Below, piece by piece: positions 7,358-17,241 of a stretch of 64,000 bases of DNA. The notes under the pieces were generated by a model. That model was not told where the DNA came from. It did no database searches and was given only the letters and a program-made list of their open reading frames with translations. Position numbers and translations under genes: made by a program. The stretch is from Roseovarius aestuarii. GTDB lineage: Bacteria > Pseudomonadota > Alphaproteobacteria > Rhodobacterales > Rhodobacteraceae. The stretch is taken from NCBI GenBank assembly GCA_027214255.1, contig JAPWHL010000003.1:272738-336737 (forward strand), in the 5' to 3' direction. Numbering within the stretch: the stretch's first letter is position 1; the number at the start of each line of letters is the position of its first letter.

Positions 7358-10315
7358 ATGGCATATCAGACACGCGGGCGCGATCCACTGCTGGACAGTA
7401 CCATGACCGAGGCGATCGAAAAGCGCGGCAAGGAATTGCTGGGTCTTGCCTTGGTGGTGGCTGCGGCCTTGGCGGCGGCGATTTTCGCATCGTATACGCC
7501 GGACGATCCCAGTTGGTTGTCGGCGGTAGAAACGCCTGCTCAGAACTGGCTTGGCCAGACCGGCGCGACAATTGCGGCAACGCTGTTCATGGTCGTTGGC
7601 CGTGGCGCGTGGGGGGTGGCGATTGTTCTGGTTGCTTGGGGAGTGCGATTCGTTTTGCACCGGGGACAGGACCGGGCGGTGTCGCGGCTGATTTTTGCCC
7701 CGATCTGGGTTGCGGTTCTGGCGCTGTATGCTGCGTCGCTGACGCCGGGTGCCGAATGGTACGCGACACATAGTTTTGGTCTGGGTGGGATTTTCGGTGA
7801 CACGATTCTGGGGGCAGTGGTCGGTATTTTACCGATTGGTGCTACGGCGGGTCTGAAATTGCTGTCCTTGTGCCTTGGGGCCGGAATGCTGGTCATGGGT
7901 GCGTTTGTTCTGGGCTTTGAGCGGGCTGAAATCCGCGCGATTGTGCGATTCCTCGTGGTGGGAATGATTGTCAGTTATTCCATGCTGGTTCAGGTGCTGA
8001 CACGGGGGGCGACGGGCGCGGCGGGTGCGGCCCGCAGGGTGCAGGAACGGCGTGCGACAAGTGCCGAGGCGCGTCGCAACGACAAGGTTGCCCAAGCCGA
8101 TTATGCCGCGCAAGCGGATGATACCCCGACGCGGCGTCACGTTAAAATCGTTGCCCCAAGGATGAGCCGCAGCGCAGATGCGCATGTGATCGAAGAGGAG
8201 GCCGCACCCTACACGGCCCCGCAGGCGGCCAAGCCCGCAGGTGGTCTTTTGGCCCGTATGCCTGCCCTGATGCGCAAACCGGATCCACTGCCTGAACCCG
8301 AACTGGTTGAGCAACCCTTTGCAGAGGGTGACATGGACATGCCCGGTGAAGACCGGATCAAATCCAAGATTGCCGATGTTATCAAAAATCGCGTGCGTCA
8401 GAACCCTGCTGTTCAGGTCGAAAAAGTGGCGCCCCTGACCAAGGGACGCGGGCGCGGGCCCGCGCCGTTGCTTCTGAATACATCAGGTGCGGCAGCTTTG
8501 CCGCCCGAGCCGCCGCTGACGGCCTCTATGCAACCGGCCCAACCTGTTGAAGCTGCACCTGTGGTGCAACCGCGCGCGCCGCAGCTCGACGATCAGGCAC
8601 CGACTTACGCTGATGAGGTTGTCGAAACCGCACCCCAAGCTGCGCCACAGCCTGCTGCAGCCCCCGTGCGCATGGCCACGCCGCGTATTCCCATTCCTGA
8701 GCCGCGTCAGGTCGTACAACATACGCCGCGCAAGGTGGCCGTGCCTTCCACACGCGCCAAGGCCGAGGCCCAGCCAGCCCTGCCGTTCGAAGATCAGGCT
8801 GCGCCTGTTTACGAACTGCCCCCGCTTAACCTGCTGTCCAGCCCGGATAACATTGTGCGCCACCATCTTAGCGACGATGCGTTGCAGGAAAACGCGCGGA
8901 TGCTGGAATCGGTTCTGGATGACTATGGCGTCAAAGGCGACATCGTCAGCGTGCGTCCGGGCCCTGTTGTCACCATGTACGAACTGGAGCCAGCGCCGGG
9001 TCTGAAAGCGTCCCGCGTGATTGGCCTGTCGGACGATATTGCGCGTTCGATGTCGGCCTTGTCGGCGCGGGTCAGTACAGTACCGGGGCGCACCGTTATC
9101 GGGATCGAGCTGCCCAATGACAATCGCGAGATGGTCTCTTTGCGCGAAATCCTGTCGACGCGTGATTTCGGCGACGGGACGCAAAAATTGCCGCTGGCCT
9201 TGGGTAAGGATATCGGTGGAGATCCGATGGTTGCCAATCTGGCCAAGATGCCCCACCTGCTGATCGCGGGTACGACGGGGTCGGGTAAATCCGTAGCGAT
9301 CAACACGATGATCCTGTCGCTGCTCTACAAGCTGACGCCGGATGACTGCCGGATGATCATGATCGACCCCAAGATGCTGGAACTGAGCGTTTATGACGGC
9401 ATCCCCCATTTGCTGAGTCCGGTTGTCACCGACCCCAAAAAGGCGGTCGTGGCCCTGAAATGGACCGTGGCCGAGATGGAAGAGCGCTATCGCAAGATGT
9501 CCAAGATGGGCGTGCGCAACATCGACGGCTACAATGGTCGGGTCGCAGATGCATTGTCCAAGAACGAGATGTTCAGCCGGACGGTTCAGACCGGATTTGA
9601 CGACAACACAGGCGAACCTGTGTTCGAGACCGAGGAATTCGCGCCCGAAAAGATGCCCTATATCGTCGTTATCGTCGATGAAATGGCGGACCTTATGATG
9701 GTCGCCGGCAAGGAAATCGAGGCCTGCATCCAACGATTGGCCCAGATGGCACGCGCCAGCGGCATTCACATCATTATGGCCACGCAACGCCCTTCGGTGG
9801 ATGTGATTACCGGTACGATCAAGGCTAACTTCCCCACGCGGATCAGTTTCCAGGTAACGTCGAAAATCGACAGCCGGACGATCTTGGGTGAAATGGGTGC
9901 CGAGCAATTGCTGGGCATGGGGGACATGCTGTTCATGGCGGGGGGGGCGAAAATCACGCGCTGCCACGGCCCGTTCGTCAGCGATGAAGAGGTCGAAGAG
10001 ATCGTGAACTTCCTTAAATCACAAGGCCCGCCCGTTTATGTCGGCAGCGTGTTGGAAGGTCCGGATGAGGATAAAGCCAGCAATATCGATGCGGTGCTGG
10101 GGCTGGGTGGTAACACCGATGGCGAGGATGCGCTGTATGATCAGGCCGTGCAGATTGCGATCACGGACCGCAAATGCAGCACCTCCTACATTCAGCGGAA
10201 GCTGGCCATTGGCTATAACAAGGCGGCACGTCTGGTTGAACAGATGGAGGACGAAGGCGTCGTCAGTGCGGCCAACCATGTAGGCAAACGTGAAATCTTG
10301 GTGCCCGAACCGTAA
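7358..10315 (+). CDS. ftsK: DNA translocase FtsK
   Basis: A 985-residue septal DNA pump that moves chromosome termini through the closing division site and activates XerCD at dif. Hydrophobic membrane segments occupy roughly residues 25-210. A Pro/Ala/Gln-rich linker runs to about 480, and the RecA-like motor contains Walker A GTTGSGKS near residue 638 and Walker [13 protein letters not shown] near 770. A winged-helix gamma domain (about 920-985, with [13 protein letters not shown]) reads KOPS sequences. The start is the ATG preceded by GAGGGA; the open frame extends upstream to 7226 but that part lacks FtsK character. Standalone gene followed by exoD. Confidence 0.96.
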   Translation: MAYQTRGRDPLLDSTMTEAIEKRGKELLGLALVVAAALAAAIFASYTPDDPSWLSAVETPAQNWLGQTGATIAATLFMVVGRGAWGVAIVLVAWGVRFVLHRGQDRAVSRLIFAPIWVAVLALYAASLTPGAEWYATHSFGLGGIFGDTILGAVVGILPIGATAGLKLLSLCLGAGMLVMGAFVLGFERAEIRAIVRFLVVGMIVSYSMLVQVLTRGATGAAGAARRVQERRATSAEARRNDKVAQADYAAQADDTPTRRHVKIVAPRMSRSADAHVIEEEAAPYTAPQAAKPAGGLLARMPALMRKPDPLPEPELVEQPFAEGDMDMPGEDRIKSKIADVIKNRVRQNPAVQVEKVAPLTKGRGRGPAPLLLNTSGAAALPPEPPLTASMQPAQPVEAAPVVQPRAPQLDDQAPTYADEVVETAPQAAPQPAAAPVRMATPRIPIPEPRQVVQHTPRKVAVPSTRAKAEAQPALPFEDQAAPVYELPPLNLLSSPDNIVRHHLSDDALQENARMLESVLDDYGVKGDIVSVRPGPVVTMYELEPAPGLKASRVIGLSDDIARSMSALSARVSTVPGRTVIGIELPNDNREMVSLREILSTRDFGDGTQKLPLALGKDIGGDPMVANLAKMPHLLIAGTTGSGKSVAINTMILSLLYKLTPDDCRMIMIDPKMLELSVYDGIPHLLSPVVTDPKKAVVALKWTVAEMEERYRKMSKMGVRNIDGYNGRVADALSKNEMFSRTVQTGFDDNTGEPVFETEEFAPEKMPYIVVIVDEMADLMMVAGKEIEACIQRLAQMARASGIHIIMATQRPSVDVITGTIKANFPTRISFQVTSKIDSRTILGEMGAEQLLGMGDMLFMAGGAKITRCHGPFVSDEEVEEIVNFLKSQGPPVYVGSVLEGPDEDKASNIDAVLGLGGNTDGEDALYDQAVQIAITDRKCSTSYIQRKLAIGYNKAARLVEQMEDEGVVSAANHVGKREILVPEP

Positions 10316-10391
10316 CTCGGGCCCCTAACGCTTTATGCAACCAAAAGTGATCGGTGTGCGTTTCCTTTACTGAACAGGGTAGGGGCAATGT

Positions 10392-10973
10392 GTGCAGAGC
10401 GGCCATAAAGCAGAAGAAACGACCGACCAGATCGCCGATTTGGGGCAAGGCAACGACGAGGTCCGCGTTGGTGACATGATCGAGGCGTTGGGCCGTCGTG
10501 GGTTTGGCCCGCTGCTGTTCGTTCCGGCGATGATAGAATTGTCTCCGATCGGGGGCATTCCCGGCGTGCCGACAGTGCTGGCTCTGATCATTGCCCTGAT
10601 CGCTGTGCAGATCATTTTGGGGCGCAGCCATTTCTGGTTGCCCGACATCTTGGAACGTCAAACGGTGTCGGGCAAGGCGCTCTCCAAGGCGGCGGGGGTT
10701 TTGAACCCCGTGGCTCAACGCATGGACAGCTGGTTTGGAGGGCGGTTGCCGGCGATGGTGGGCCCATGGGTGCAACGTTTGGCCGCCGCTGCGGTGATCG
10801 CACATTGCGCGACCGTCCCCCCCTTAGAGATTATCCCGTTTGCAAGTTCGGTTCCGATGCTGTCCATCGCGCTGATTGGTCTGGCGATGATGGCTGGTGA
10901 CGGCGTTTTGATGCTGATGGCCTTGATATGGGCGGTCTGCGCCTTGATTCTCGCGCCCTACCTGCTGATATGA
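10392..10973 (+). CDS. exoD: ExoD family membrane protein
   Basis: A 193-residue integral membrane protein with about four hydrophobic segments in the C-terminal two thirds and the family-type segment FGPLLFVPAMIELSPIGGIP. ExoD was first linked to exopolysaccharide production and nodule invasion in Sinorhizobium; its biochemical activity is not established. The start is GTG at 10392, placed by a GGTAGGGG ribosome site. It is 76 bases downstream of ftsK on the same strand and 83 bases upstream of lolA; operon membership is uncertain. Confidence 0.82.
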   Translation: MQSGHKAEETTDQIADLGQGNDEVRVGDMIEALGRRGFGPLLFVPAMIELSPIGGIPGVPTVLALIIALIAVQIILGRSHFWLPDILERQTVSGKALSKAAGVLNPVAQRMDSWFGGRLPAMVGPWVQRLAAAAVIAHCATVPPLEIIPFASSVPMLSIALIGLAMMAGDGVLMLMALIWAVCALILAPYLLI

Positions 10974-11056
10974 GGTATAGCGCGCCTGCTATCGTATAAC
11001 AGGTGCTAAGCGTGCCAGACTGCGCATGACTTGAGGCAACAAAGGATGTCGACAGA

Positions 11057-11662
11057 ATGAAATGGACAACACCTCTTATGGCGGCGGCGCTTGGCCTGTG
11101 TCTGGCTTTGCCTGCTGCAGCCGAGAAATTGTCGCTGAAAGAACTGTCGCGCTATCTCAATAGTTTTGAGACCGCATCAGGACAGTTCACGCAGATCAAC
11201 GACGATGGCACGATCAGTCAGGGCACTATTTTGATAAAACGTCCCGGCAAGGTACGGTTTGAATATCAGCCGCCCGAAGATATTCTGGTGGTATCTAATG
11301 GCGATACAGTGGGCATCATTGATGGCAAATCCAGCGAGGGCACGCAGGCCTATCCGCTGAATAAAACGCCGCTGTCGATCATTCTGGCGCGCAATGTCGA
11401 TTTCACTCGCGCCCGTATGGTGACAGGCCACGGCAGCGACGGAAAAAGCACGACAGTGCGCGCACAAGACCCCGACAATCCAGATTACGGCAGTATTGAT
11501 CTGGTCTTTACTGGATCGCCGACCCAATTGCGTCAATGGGTGATCAATGACAGCGGTGGCAGTCGGACAACGGTGATTTTGGGCGCGCTGGATACTGGAG
11601 TTCGGTTGAAGAACGAAAGTTTTGTCATTCCGGGGCTGAAGCCCGGCATGGTGGATCGCTAA
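11057..11662 (+). CDS. lolA: outer-membrane lipoprotein carrier LolA
   Basis: A 201-residue periplasmic chaperone that takes lipoproteins from the LolCDE complex to the outer membrane. The signal peptide ends near LPAAAEK. The mature part has the LolA pattern: an N-terminal helix (LKELSRYLNSFETASGQFTQ), the strand segment GTILIKRPGKVRFEYQPP, DGKSSEGTQAYPLNKTPLS and a C-terminal IPGLKPG. Length is as expected for the family. A strong stem-loop 19 bases after the stop ends the transcript. Confidence 0.93.
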   Translation: MKWTTPLMAAALGLCLALPAAAEKLSLKELSRYLNSFETASGQFTQINDDGTISQGTILIKRPGKVRFEYQPPEDILVVSNGDTVGIIDGKSSEGTQAYPLNKTPLSIILARNVDFTRARMVTGHGSDGKSTTVRAQDPDNPDYGSIDLVFTGSPTQLRQWVINDSGGSRTTVILGALDTGVRLKNESFVIPGLKPGMVDR

Positions 11663-11680
11663 GCCCACACCCACAACAGC

Positions 11681-11707
11681 AAAGCCCCGGCGCATGTCCG
11701 GGGCTTT
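11681..11707 (+). terminator. rho-independent-type terminator after lolA
   Basis: Perfect 10-bp stem AAAGCCCCGG / CCGGGGCTTT with a seven-base loop CGCATGT, followed by GTGGTTTT. It lies between convergent genes (lolA and the transglycosylase) and the AAA/TTT ends make it usable in both directions. Confidence 0.85.
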
Positions 11708-11747
11708 GTGGTTTTAAGTCATCGACGACATGTAATGACGTGCAGGT

Positions 11748-12338
11748 TCACCCGCGTCCGCATTGCTTTAACTGTGCTTGATATGTTGCGGCCCGCGCCT
11801 CGACAGAGCCCGCAACACGTACCAGCCATGCCTTGTTGTTGTACGACCCGCGTGAGTATCCGGTGCGCCCTTCGTGATAGGCCAGATACTGATTGCGCGC
11901 GTCATGCATAGGGATGCCCAATTGGTCGCGGCTTTTGGCCATATACCAGCCCATGAAATCGGTGGCGTCGTGAATGTTGTCGCGCCGGGCCCGGAACTTA
12001 CCCTGCTCCTTAACGTATTCATCCCAAGTGCCATCCAGCGCCTGACTGTAGCCAAAGGCCGAGCTTTGCCGGCCCATCGGGATCACGCCCAATGTATAGC
12101 GAAACGGAGTACGCGCATCGCTTACAAATTTGCTTTCCTGATAGATGGTCGCCATCTGGACATGTGGAGGAACGCCCCACCGCCGTTCGGCTGCGCGGAA
12201 GGCGCGGCTGTAACTGGGACGCTCGCGCAAAATCGCGCAGGCGTCATTTAACGTATCGGGTGAGGATCCATAACCGCCGCCGCGCCCGCAGGCTGCGACC
12301 AACATGATTAGTAGAACCGCGCGAAGCTGTCTGCTCAT
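11748..12338 (-). CDS. lytic transglycosylase-like lipoprotein
   Basis: A 196-residue protein with a lipoprotein signal (lipobox LVAAC). After a short spacer the SLT-like core contains WGVPPHVQMATIYQESKF, where the Glu of YQES is the probable catalytic acid, and SSAFGYSQALDGTWDEY, matching the G-x-x-Q block of goose-lysozyme-fold transglycosylases. It should cleave the peptidoglycan glycan strand from the inner face of the outer membrane. Convergent with lolA; the AEC transporter gene lies upstream on the same strand. Confidence 0.85.
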   Translation of the reverse strand: MSRQLRAVLLIMLVAACGRGGGYGSSPDTLNDACAILRERPSYSRAFRAAERRWGVPPHVQMATIYQESKFVSDARTPFRYTLGVIPMGRQSSAFGYSQALDGTWDEYVKEQGKFRARRDNIHDATDFMGWYMAKSRDQLGIPMHDARNQYLAYHEGRTGYSRGSYNNKAWLVRVAGSVEARAATYQAQLKQCGRG

Positions 12339-12418
12339 CTGCCTCTGCTCTCATTTTTTTCTTTGAAGTCTAGCCGAATTCAGCCGATTGGGAAATCATG
12401 AATTTTTGAGGTGGCGGG

Positions 12419-13300
12419 TTATAGCAACACAGCCAACAATGCGGGCAAGTAGATGGCTGCCATAAGTGTCGAAATAACTACCATTCCGGCTACGGCATCC
12501 GAATCGGCCCCATATTTTTCGGCCAGCATGTATGAGGTTACGGCGACGGGCGTGGACACCTGTAAAACCAAAACAGCATGGGCCATGGGTTCCAAATTCA
12601 GCAGCAGTCCCGCCGTCCAGGCCAGTCCGACACAGATGAATATTTTGGCCCCAGCAAGGGCTGCCGCCAGTCCCAGCCGTCTGGGGTGTAGCCGCGCAAT
12701 GGCAACGCCCAGCGTGATCAACATCAAAGGGATGGCCATCTGTCCGACTAGCTCCAGCGCGTTGGTCAAGAAAACCGGGGTCTCCCAACCGCGCCATTGA
12801 AACAGGCCACCCAGCAAGGTGGCTCCGACCACCGGTTCACGCAGCACACGCAAAGGCGATCCCCCCCCGGCCACCAGCCAAACCCCAAATGTAAACGACC
12901 AGATCGCCATGACTGCAAACACGATCACCGCTAGGCTCAGCCCTTCGGGACCGAAGGCGAACAAGGCGAGCGGCAGGCCAAGGTTGCCCGTGTTGCCAAA
13001 GATCATTGGGGCGGCATGCGTGCGCATCTGAAGGCCACAAATCCGCACCAGCACCAGCATGACCACAGTTACCGCGCCATATGCAGACAGAGCCGCCAGC
13101 GACAGGGCTGTCAGGGCCTCGGGTTCGATGCGGGCTTGCATGATCGCGGTAAAAATCAGGCATGGCACCGCAAGGGTCATGCATAGCCGGGTGACAAAGG
13201 CCAAACGGTATTCAAACCCCAGTTTGACCCAAGTGAAGCCGGTCATCGCAAGCAGGAATACCGGTGCGGTTATTTCAAGTACTGTCGTGGCAAGGTTCAC
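12419..13300 (-). CDS. AEC (auxin efflux carrier) family transporter
   Basis: A 293-residue inner-membrane protein with about ten hydrophobic segments and the family's FGNTGNLGLPLALF motif in the first half, where an Asn-Gly-rich loop breaks a transmembrane helix. Bacterial members move dicarboxylates or other organic anions; the substrate here is unknown. I chose the GTG at 13300 because AGGAAAC precedes it; an ATG at 13381 would add a charged, non-conserved extension. It is divergent from hspQ. Confidence 0.85.
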   Translation of the reverse strand: MNLATTVLEITAPVFLLAMTGFTWVKLGFEYRLAFVTRLCMTLAVPCLIFTAIMQARIEPEALTALSLAALSAYGAVTVVMLVLVRICGLQMRTHAAPMIFGNTGNLGLPLALFAFGPEGLSLAVIVFAVMAIWSFTFGVWLVAGGGSPLRVLREPVVGATLLGGLFQWRGWETPVFLTNALELVGQMAIPLMLITLGVAIARLHPRRLGLAAALAGAKIFICVGLAWTAGLLLNLEPMAHAVLVLQVSTPVAVTSYMLAEKYGADSDAVAGMVVISTLMAAIYLPALLAVLL

Positions 13301-13385
13301 AGACTGTTTCCTGCTATTGTGAGGATCAGGATTGGACAAACGCCCCTTGCAACCTTTATGGTCAGCAGTTAGGGGCTGCAAGAAT

Positions 13386-13712
13386 ATGCTGAAAACACGC
13401 GCAAAATATCATCTAGGACAAGTGGTCCGGCACAAAAAACACCCGTTTCGCGGTGTGGTTTTTGATGTCGATCCGGAATTTGCCAATACCGAGGAATGGT
13501 ATGCGTCCATTCCCGAAGATAGCCGTCCGATAAAAGGGCAGCCATTTTACCACCTTTTGGCTGAGAATGATCAAAGCTATTACGTGGCTTATGTGTCGGA
13601 GCAGAATCTGGTGGCTGATTATTCGGGCGAACCGGTAGAGCATCCTGATATTCCGGACTTGTTTGGGCCGTTTGAGGATGGCTCGTACCCGTTGCATTTC
13701 CAGTTGAATTGA
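13386..13712 (+). CDS. hspQ: heat shock protein HspQ
   Basis: A 108-residue protein of the HspQ/YccV family: KYHLGQVVRHKKHPFRGVVF at the start, PEFANTEEWYASIP in the middle, QPFYHLLAENDQSYYVAYVS and a GEPVEHPDIPDLFG tail. In E. coli HspQ enhances Lon-dependent degradation and destabilises mutant DnaA. The ATG at 13386 is preceded by AGGGGC; an upstream in-frame ATG at 13332 adds an unrelated extension. I could not identify a heat-shock promoter. Confidence 0.93.
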   Translation: MLKTRAKYHLGQVVRHKKHPFRGVVFDVDPEFANTEEWYASIPEDSRPIKGQPFYHLLAENDQSYYVAYVSEQNLVADYSGEPVEHPDIPDLFGPFEDGSYPLHFQLN

Positions 13713-13719
13713 GCGGGCC

Positions 13720-13737
13720 GGTGCGCTGAAGCGCACC
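13720..13737. terminator. short hairpin between convergent hspQ and ggt
   Basis: Seven-bp GC-rich stem GGTGCGC / GCGCACC with a TGAA tetraloop, eight bases past the hspQ stop and 15 before the end of the convergent ggt gene. There is only a short TT after it, so it is a weak intrinsic terminator at best. Confidence 0.5.
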
Positions 13738-13752
13738 TTACGGCACGCCCTG

Positions 13753-15330
13753 TTAATATCCCAACGCGCATCCATCCTTGCGAGGATCCGAAGCACCTTC
13801 CAGAATGCCGTCTGTGTGGATTTGGATGGCTTGAGCGCCGCCCAATGGCTGGTCCGGGATCGTGACATTGTGCCCCAGATCACTGAGCGTGGCGCGGACA
13901 TTGTCAGGATAGCCGCGCTCGACCTTCAGGATGTCGCCATCGGCAAATGCACGTGGGGCGTCGATCGCCGTTTGCGGATCCATCCCAGCGTCCAGCATGT
14001 TGGTGACGAACCGGACGTGGCCGCACGGTTGATACGCGCCGCCCATGACGCCAAATGGCATCGTTACCCGTCCGTTTTGACGCAACATTCCGGGGATGAT
14101 CGTGTGCATCGGGCGTTTCCCCGGAGCCAGCGTGTTTGGGTGATCCGGTGTTAGGGTGAATCCTGCGCCTCTGTTTTGCATGAGAATGCCGAATTTTTCT
14201 GATGCGATGCCCGAACCAAAGCCATGGAAAATCGAATAGATCAGCGAGACGGCCATGCGATCGCTGTCGACGACCGTGATATAAACTGTGTCTCGGTGTA
14301 TTGCTTCGGTCCCGGGAACAGATGCTGGCAATACGCGTTTGGGATCAATTAATGCGGCCAGCTGGCGTGCGGTTTCCATAGACAGCATAGAGTCGGTGAC
14401 GGCGCTATGGTCGGGATCGGCAATAAAGCGATTGCGCGCATCATAGGCCAGTTTGGTGGCCTCGGCTTCTATGTGAATGCGTTCGGCACTCAACGGGTCC
14501 ATCGCTGCGATATCGAACTGTGCCAGAATGTTAAGCAGCAAGATCGCCGTGGCACCCTGTCCGTTGGGCGGGTGCTCGACCAGGTCTGTGCCTTTGTAAC
14601 TTCCTGAAATCGCGCCGGACAAATTGCCGCTGTGCGCTTCAAAATCGCTGGCGGCATGGGTGCCGCCGGCGGCATGCAACGCGGCCAGCATATCTTCGGC
14701 CACTTCGCCGCAATAGAATGCATCGCGGCCTTGTGCTGCGACCCGGCGCAAGACTTCGGCCTGACCCGGAGCGCGGAAAAGCTGACCTGTTTTGGGCGGA
14801 GAGCCGTTCAGCAGGAAATGGCGAGGGGCATGACCCTGCAAAATCTTTGCGTCGTTGCCCCAATCCCATGCGACGCGTGGGGCGACGGGGACGCCGGCGT
14901 CGGCATAGTGGATCGCAGGGGCCAGCAGGGCGTCCAGCCCTAAGCGACCTTGCGTATTGCTGAGGGTGCAAAATGCGTCCATCGCACCGGGGATCGTGAC
15001 TGCTTCGGCGCTGTACAACGGCACTTTCTCCATGCCGCGGTCCCGCAGCGTATGGGCGTCGATACCTGCGGGGGCCCGACCTGATCCGTTGAAAGCATGT
15101 ACGGTGTCACTGTCAGGTGTGCTCCATAGAACAAAGCAGTCCCCACCGATGCCTGTCATTTGAGGTTCGCATATGCCCAAAAGCACAGCCCCGGCGATGG
15201 CCGCATCCATAGCGTTACCGCCGCGCTTTAAGATATCCAAAGCTGCTTGCGCTGCCAGCGGGTGAGAAGTGGCGCACATGCCGTTGGTTGCCAGAACTGG
15301 CGAGCGGCCGGGCAAGTGAAAATCACGCAT
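13753..15330 (-). CDS. gamma-glutamyltransferase family protein
   Basis: A 525-residue N-terminal-nucleophile hydrolase homologue. These enzymes self-cleave to expose a Thr that attacks gamma-glutamyl bonds of glutathione and related compounds. The N-terminal MCATSHPLAAQAALDILKRG and GNAMDAAIA blocks are typical. The autoprocessing site is HRDTVYITVVD with candidate nucleophile Thr348, aligned with the first Thr of the TTHxSVVD motif. The usual second Thr and His are Val and Tyr here, as in YwrD-like family members. No obvious signal peptide is present, so it may act in the cytoplasm. Standalone, with about 370 bases of noncoding DNA upstream. Confidence 0.85.
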   Translation of the reverse strand: MRDFHLPGRSPVLATNGMCATSHPLAAQAALDILKRGGNAMDAAIAGAVLLGICEPQMTGIGGDCFVLWSTPDSDTVHAFNGSGRAPAGIDAHTLRDRGMEKVPLYSAEAVTIPGAMDAFCTLSNTQGRLGLDALLAPAIHYADAGVPVAPRVAWDWGNDAKILQGHAPRHFLLNGSPPKTGQLFRAPGQAEVLRRVAAQGRDAFYCGEVAEDMLAALHAAGGTHAASDFEAHSGNLSGAISGSYKGTDLVEHPPNGQGATAILLLNILAQFDIAAMDPLSAERIHIEAEATKLAYDARNRFIADPDHSAVTDSMLSMETARQLAALIDPKRVLPASVPGTEAIHRDTVYITVVDSDRMAVSLIYSIFHGFGSGIASEKFGILMQNRGAGFTLTPDHPNTLAPGKRPMHTIIPGMLRQNGRVTMPFGVMGGAYQPCGHVRFVTNMLDAGMDPQTAIDAPRAFADGDILKVERGYPDNVRATLSDLGHNVTIPDQPLGGAQAIQIHTDGILEGASDPRKDGCALGY

Positions 15331-15698
15331 TTGGGGTCTCCTGTCCCTTTGGTCGGTGGACAGTAGGGCCGCCTGCGTGATTTGCCAATATTGTTGGAAA
15401 AATAGTCCTCGACGCCGCGCACTGGGTGGGGGCTGTTAAACGCGGCGCCGAGGGAAGCCATTGCAGCTACAAGCCCTGTTATGACGCTCTACCTTGGCAG
15501 CATTACGAACAGACTGGGGCAAGTTTGGGGCAATCACATTATTTTGGTTTAGGCTGGTGGAATCCAGTTCGCGGATTTGATGCCTGTATTATTGGGTCTG
15601 AGAGGCTGAATCGAAATTGCCTGGGCAATTGTGAGACGTGACCTATCCGGCGTTTATCATCCGCGCGGCGATATGGCCCGCACACAGGTGGCGTGGTG
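15331..15698. other. intergenic stretch between ggt and the HATPase gene
   Basis: About 370 bases with no supported gene. Short open frames on both strands lack ribosome sites and family-like sequence. The part nearest 15330 must hold the leader of the leftward ggt gene; the part near 15698 lies downstream of the leftward ATPase gene. No T-tailed hairpin is clear. Confidence 0.4.
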
Positions 15699-16151
15699 TT
15701 ATGCAGGGCGATGCGGTAGATGCATGTGTAAATGGTTGCGACCTTTTGTGCGCCGGTACCACAGCGCATCTGTCTGACTGCGGATCAAAGCCCAGCCAAA
15801 GCCGCCTTCTGGAAGATTGTGGACCGCGCAATCCAGTGGCGGCAGACGCCCTTCGGGAAGAGTATTCCCTGCCATAGCCGCACCATTGTCAAGAATGTCG
15901 ATGGATGTACCGCCGATCCTCAGCTGTAGCGCGACGGAAATTGCGCCGGTTTCGCACATGTCATAGGCATGCTCGACCACGTTGTTCAGGGCTTCGGCCA
16001 GAACGATTTCGAGAATGCCGCAAGCGTTCTGGTCCAGAAACGAGGCGTCCAGAAACCGCCGGATGCGCAGCAGGCCGTCCCGCACGCCTTCTTGGGATGC
16101 GATCAAAGAAAAAACCGAATCGTTTGCAGTTTCATGCATCGGCCTGCCCAT
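15699..16151 (-). CDS. RsbW-like ATP-binding anti-sigma kinase
   Basis: A 150-residue GHKL-fold protein (HATPase_c_2 type). The N-box reads LAEALNNVVEHAYDM, the G1 region is IDILDNGAAM, and GGFGWALIR is the G2 glycine loop with Trp where Leu is common. Such proteins bind a sigma factor or other partner and phosphorylate a STAS antagonist on Ser. The STAS gene lies immediately upstream on the same strand, 41 bases away, so the two form a partner-switching pair. ATGs at 16151 and 16139 are both possible; an AGGTGA abuts the first and a GGCAGG precedes the second. No sigma factor or phosphatase gene is adjacent, so the output is unknown. Confidence 0.8.
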   Translation of the reverse strand: MGRPMHETANDSVFSLIASQEGVRDGLLRIRRFLDASFLDQNACGILEIVLAEALNNVVEHAYDMCETGAISVALQLRIGGTSIDILDNGAAMAGNTLPEGRLPPLDCAVHNLPEGGFGWALIRSQTDALWYRRTKGRNHLHMHLPHRPA

Positions 16152-16192
16152 TCACCTGGTGGCATTGCACGTTGGCGCAGATGTTGCCCAAT

Positions 16193-16531
16193 TCATCCCG
16201 CCTGTCGAGGTTCAAGCGCGTGCAACGTATCGTGAATCTGGAAAATCGAATCCATTCGGGTCAGACGAAATACCTTTTCCACATCCGGGGACAGAACGGC
16301 GAGGTCCATACGCTTGCCCGGGCCCAGCATTTTCATGGCGGCGACGATGGCCCCCAACCCGCTGGAATCGATGAACATAACCTGCTCAAGGTTTAAAACG
16401 AAGTGGGTCGCGTCGTCATCGATTTGGGCGCGCATGGCATCCTTGAACTGGATAGCAACAGCGGCGTCTATACGGCCCGCGTTGACGGTGATGATCGCGT
16501 ATTGACCAGTTTGAGTTTTGGTAAGGTTCAT
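16193..16531 (-). CDS. STAS domain anti-sigma factor antagonist
   Basis: A 112-residue single-domain STAS protein, the size of SpoIIAA/RsbV. The phosphorylation loop is conserved: VMFIDSSGLGAIVAAMKML, where the Ser of the D-S-S-G-L-G motif is the expected target of the kinase. It is the first gene of a leftward pair with the HATPase gene. In the unphosphorylated state it would bind the kinase and free the kinase's partner. Confidence 0.87.
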   Translation of the reverse strand: MNLTKTQTGQYAIITVNAGRIDAAVAIQFKDAMRAQIDDDATHFVLNLEQVMFIDSSGLGAIVAAMKMLGPGKRMDLAVLSPDVEKVFRLTRMDSIFQIHDTLHALEPRQAG

Positions 16532-16757
16532 GTCGGCTCCGCTGAAAAAAACAATCCGGGAACAACGTTAGCCATGCAATCCTTACTAATCGGTGAGCAT
16601 CCTTAAACATGCTGTAGGAAAGACATTCTGCAATTGCCCGCGCACTCTATGCCGCGCCCCCGCCCGACCACCAAAAAGCGCTGGTCAGCCTTTTGTTTTA
16701 TTGGCAAGAACACCCAATTTCGAACGTGGCCACAGGGGCTGAGTTATAGGGGGCGTC
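16532..16757. other. divergent intergenic region between STAS gene and msrC-like gene
   Basis: About 225 bases that must contain promoters for both directions. A weak hairpin (AAAGCGCTG / CAGCCTTT, with a mismatch) followed by TGTTTTATT lies near 16673-16700. No gene is supported. Confidence 0.4.
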
Positions 16758-17219
16758 ATGCGCATTGATTATTCTGAAATATCTAAAACACTTGCGGCGC
16801 TCACCTTGGATGAGACCGATGTGATTGCCCTGATGGCGACGATGGTCTGTGAATTGCACCACGCGGATGACCGGTTTGATTGGACCGGGTTCTATCGTGT
16901 GACGGGCCCTGAAATGTTGCGTATTGGCCCTTATCAGGGCGGGCACGGATGCCTGACAATTGCGTTTTCACGCGGAGTGTGCGGGGCTGCGGCGCGCACC
17001 GGACAAGTGCAGGTGGTGGATGACGTGCACGCCTTTCCCGGACATATCGCCTGTGCCAGTTCGACCCGATCCGAAATAGTGCTGCCTGTGTGGGATGGCG
17101 CGGGGAAGTTGATTGGAGTGCTGGACATCGACAGTGATCAACCGGCGGCGTTTACCAAGGACGATGGAGAGGCCCTGACGCGCTTGTTAGAGCAAACGTT
17201 TGGACATCTTTCGGGGTAA
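16758..17219 (+). CDS. msrC: free methionine-(R)-sulfoxide reductase (GAF type)
   Basis: A 153-residue GAF-domain enzyme that reduces free L-methionine-(R)-sulfoxide. Three cysteines, Cys65 (HGCL), Cys75 (SRGVCGAAA) and Cys99 (HIACAS), have exactly the 10- and 24-residue spacings of the active-site cysteines 84, 94 and 118 of E. coli MsrC (recalled values). The downstream SSTRSEIVLPV and LIGVLDIDSD segments are also family hallmarks. It is cytoplasmic and uses thioredoxin in known members. The XRE-cupin regulator gene follows on the same strand after a 114-base gap that contains two palindromes. Confidence 0.92.
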   Translation: MRIDYSEISKTLAALTLDETDVIALMATMVCELHHADDRFDWTGFYRVTGPEMLRIGPYQGGHGCLTIAFSRGVCGAAARTGQVQVVDDVHAFPGHIACASSTRSEIVLPVWDGAGKLIGVLDIDSDQPAAFTKDDGEALTRLLEQTFGHLSG

Positions 17220-17241
17220 TTCTCAAGAATGCAGTGGGTGG

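Noticed and set aside
8483..9967. Long leftward open frame (494 codons) opposite ftsK
   Set aside because: It is a mirror of the strongly biased GC-rich ftsK coding strand, is rich in His/Arg/Gln low-complexity sequence, has no ribosome site and no family features.
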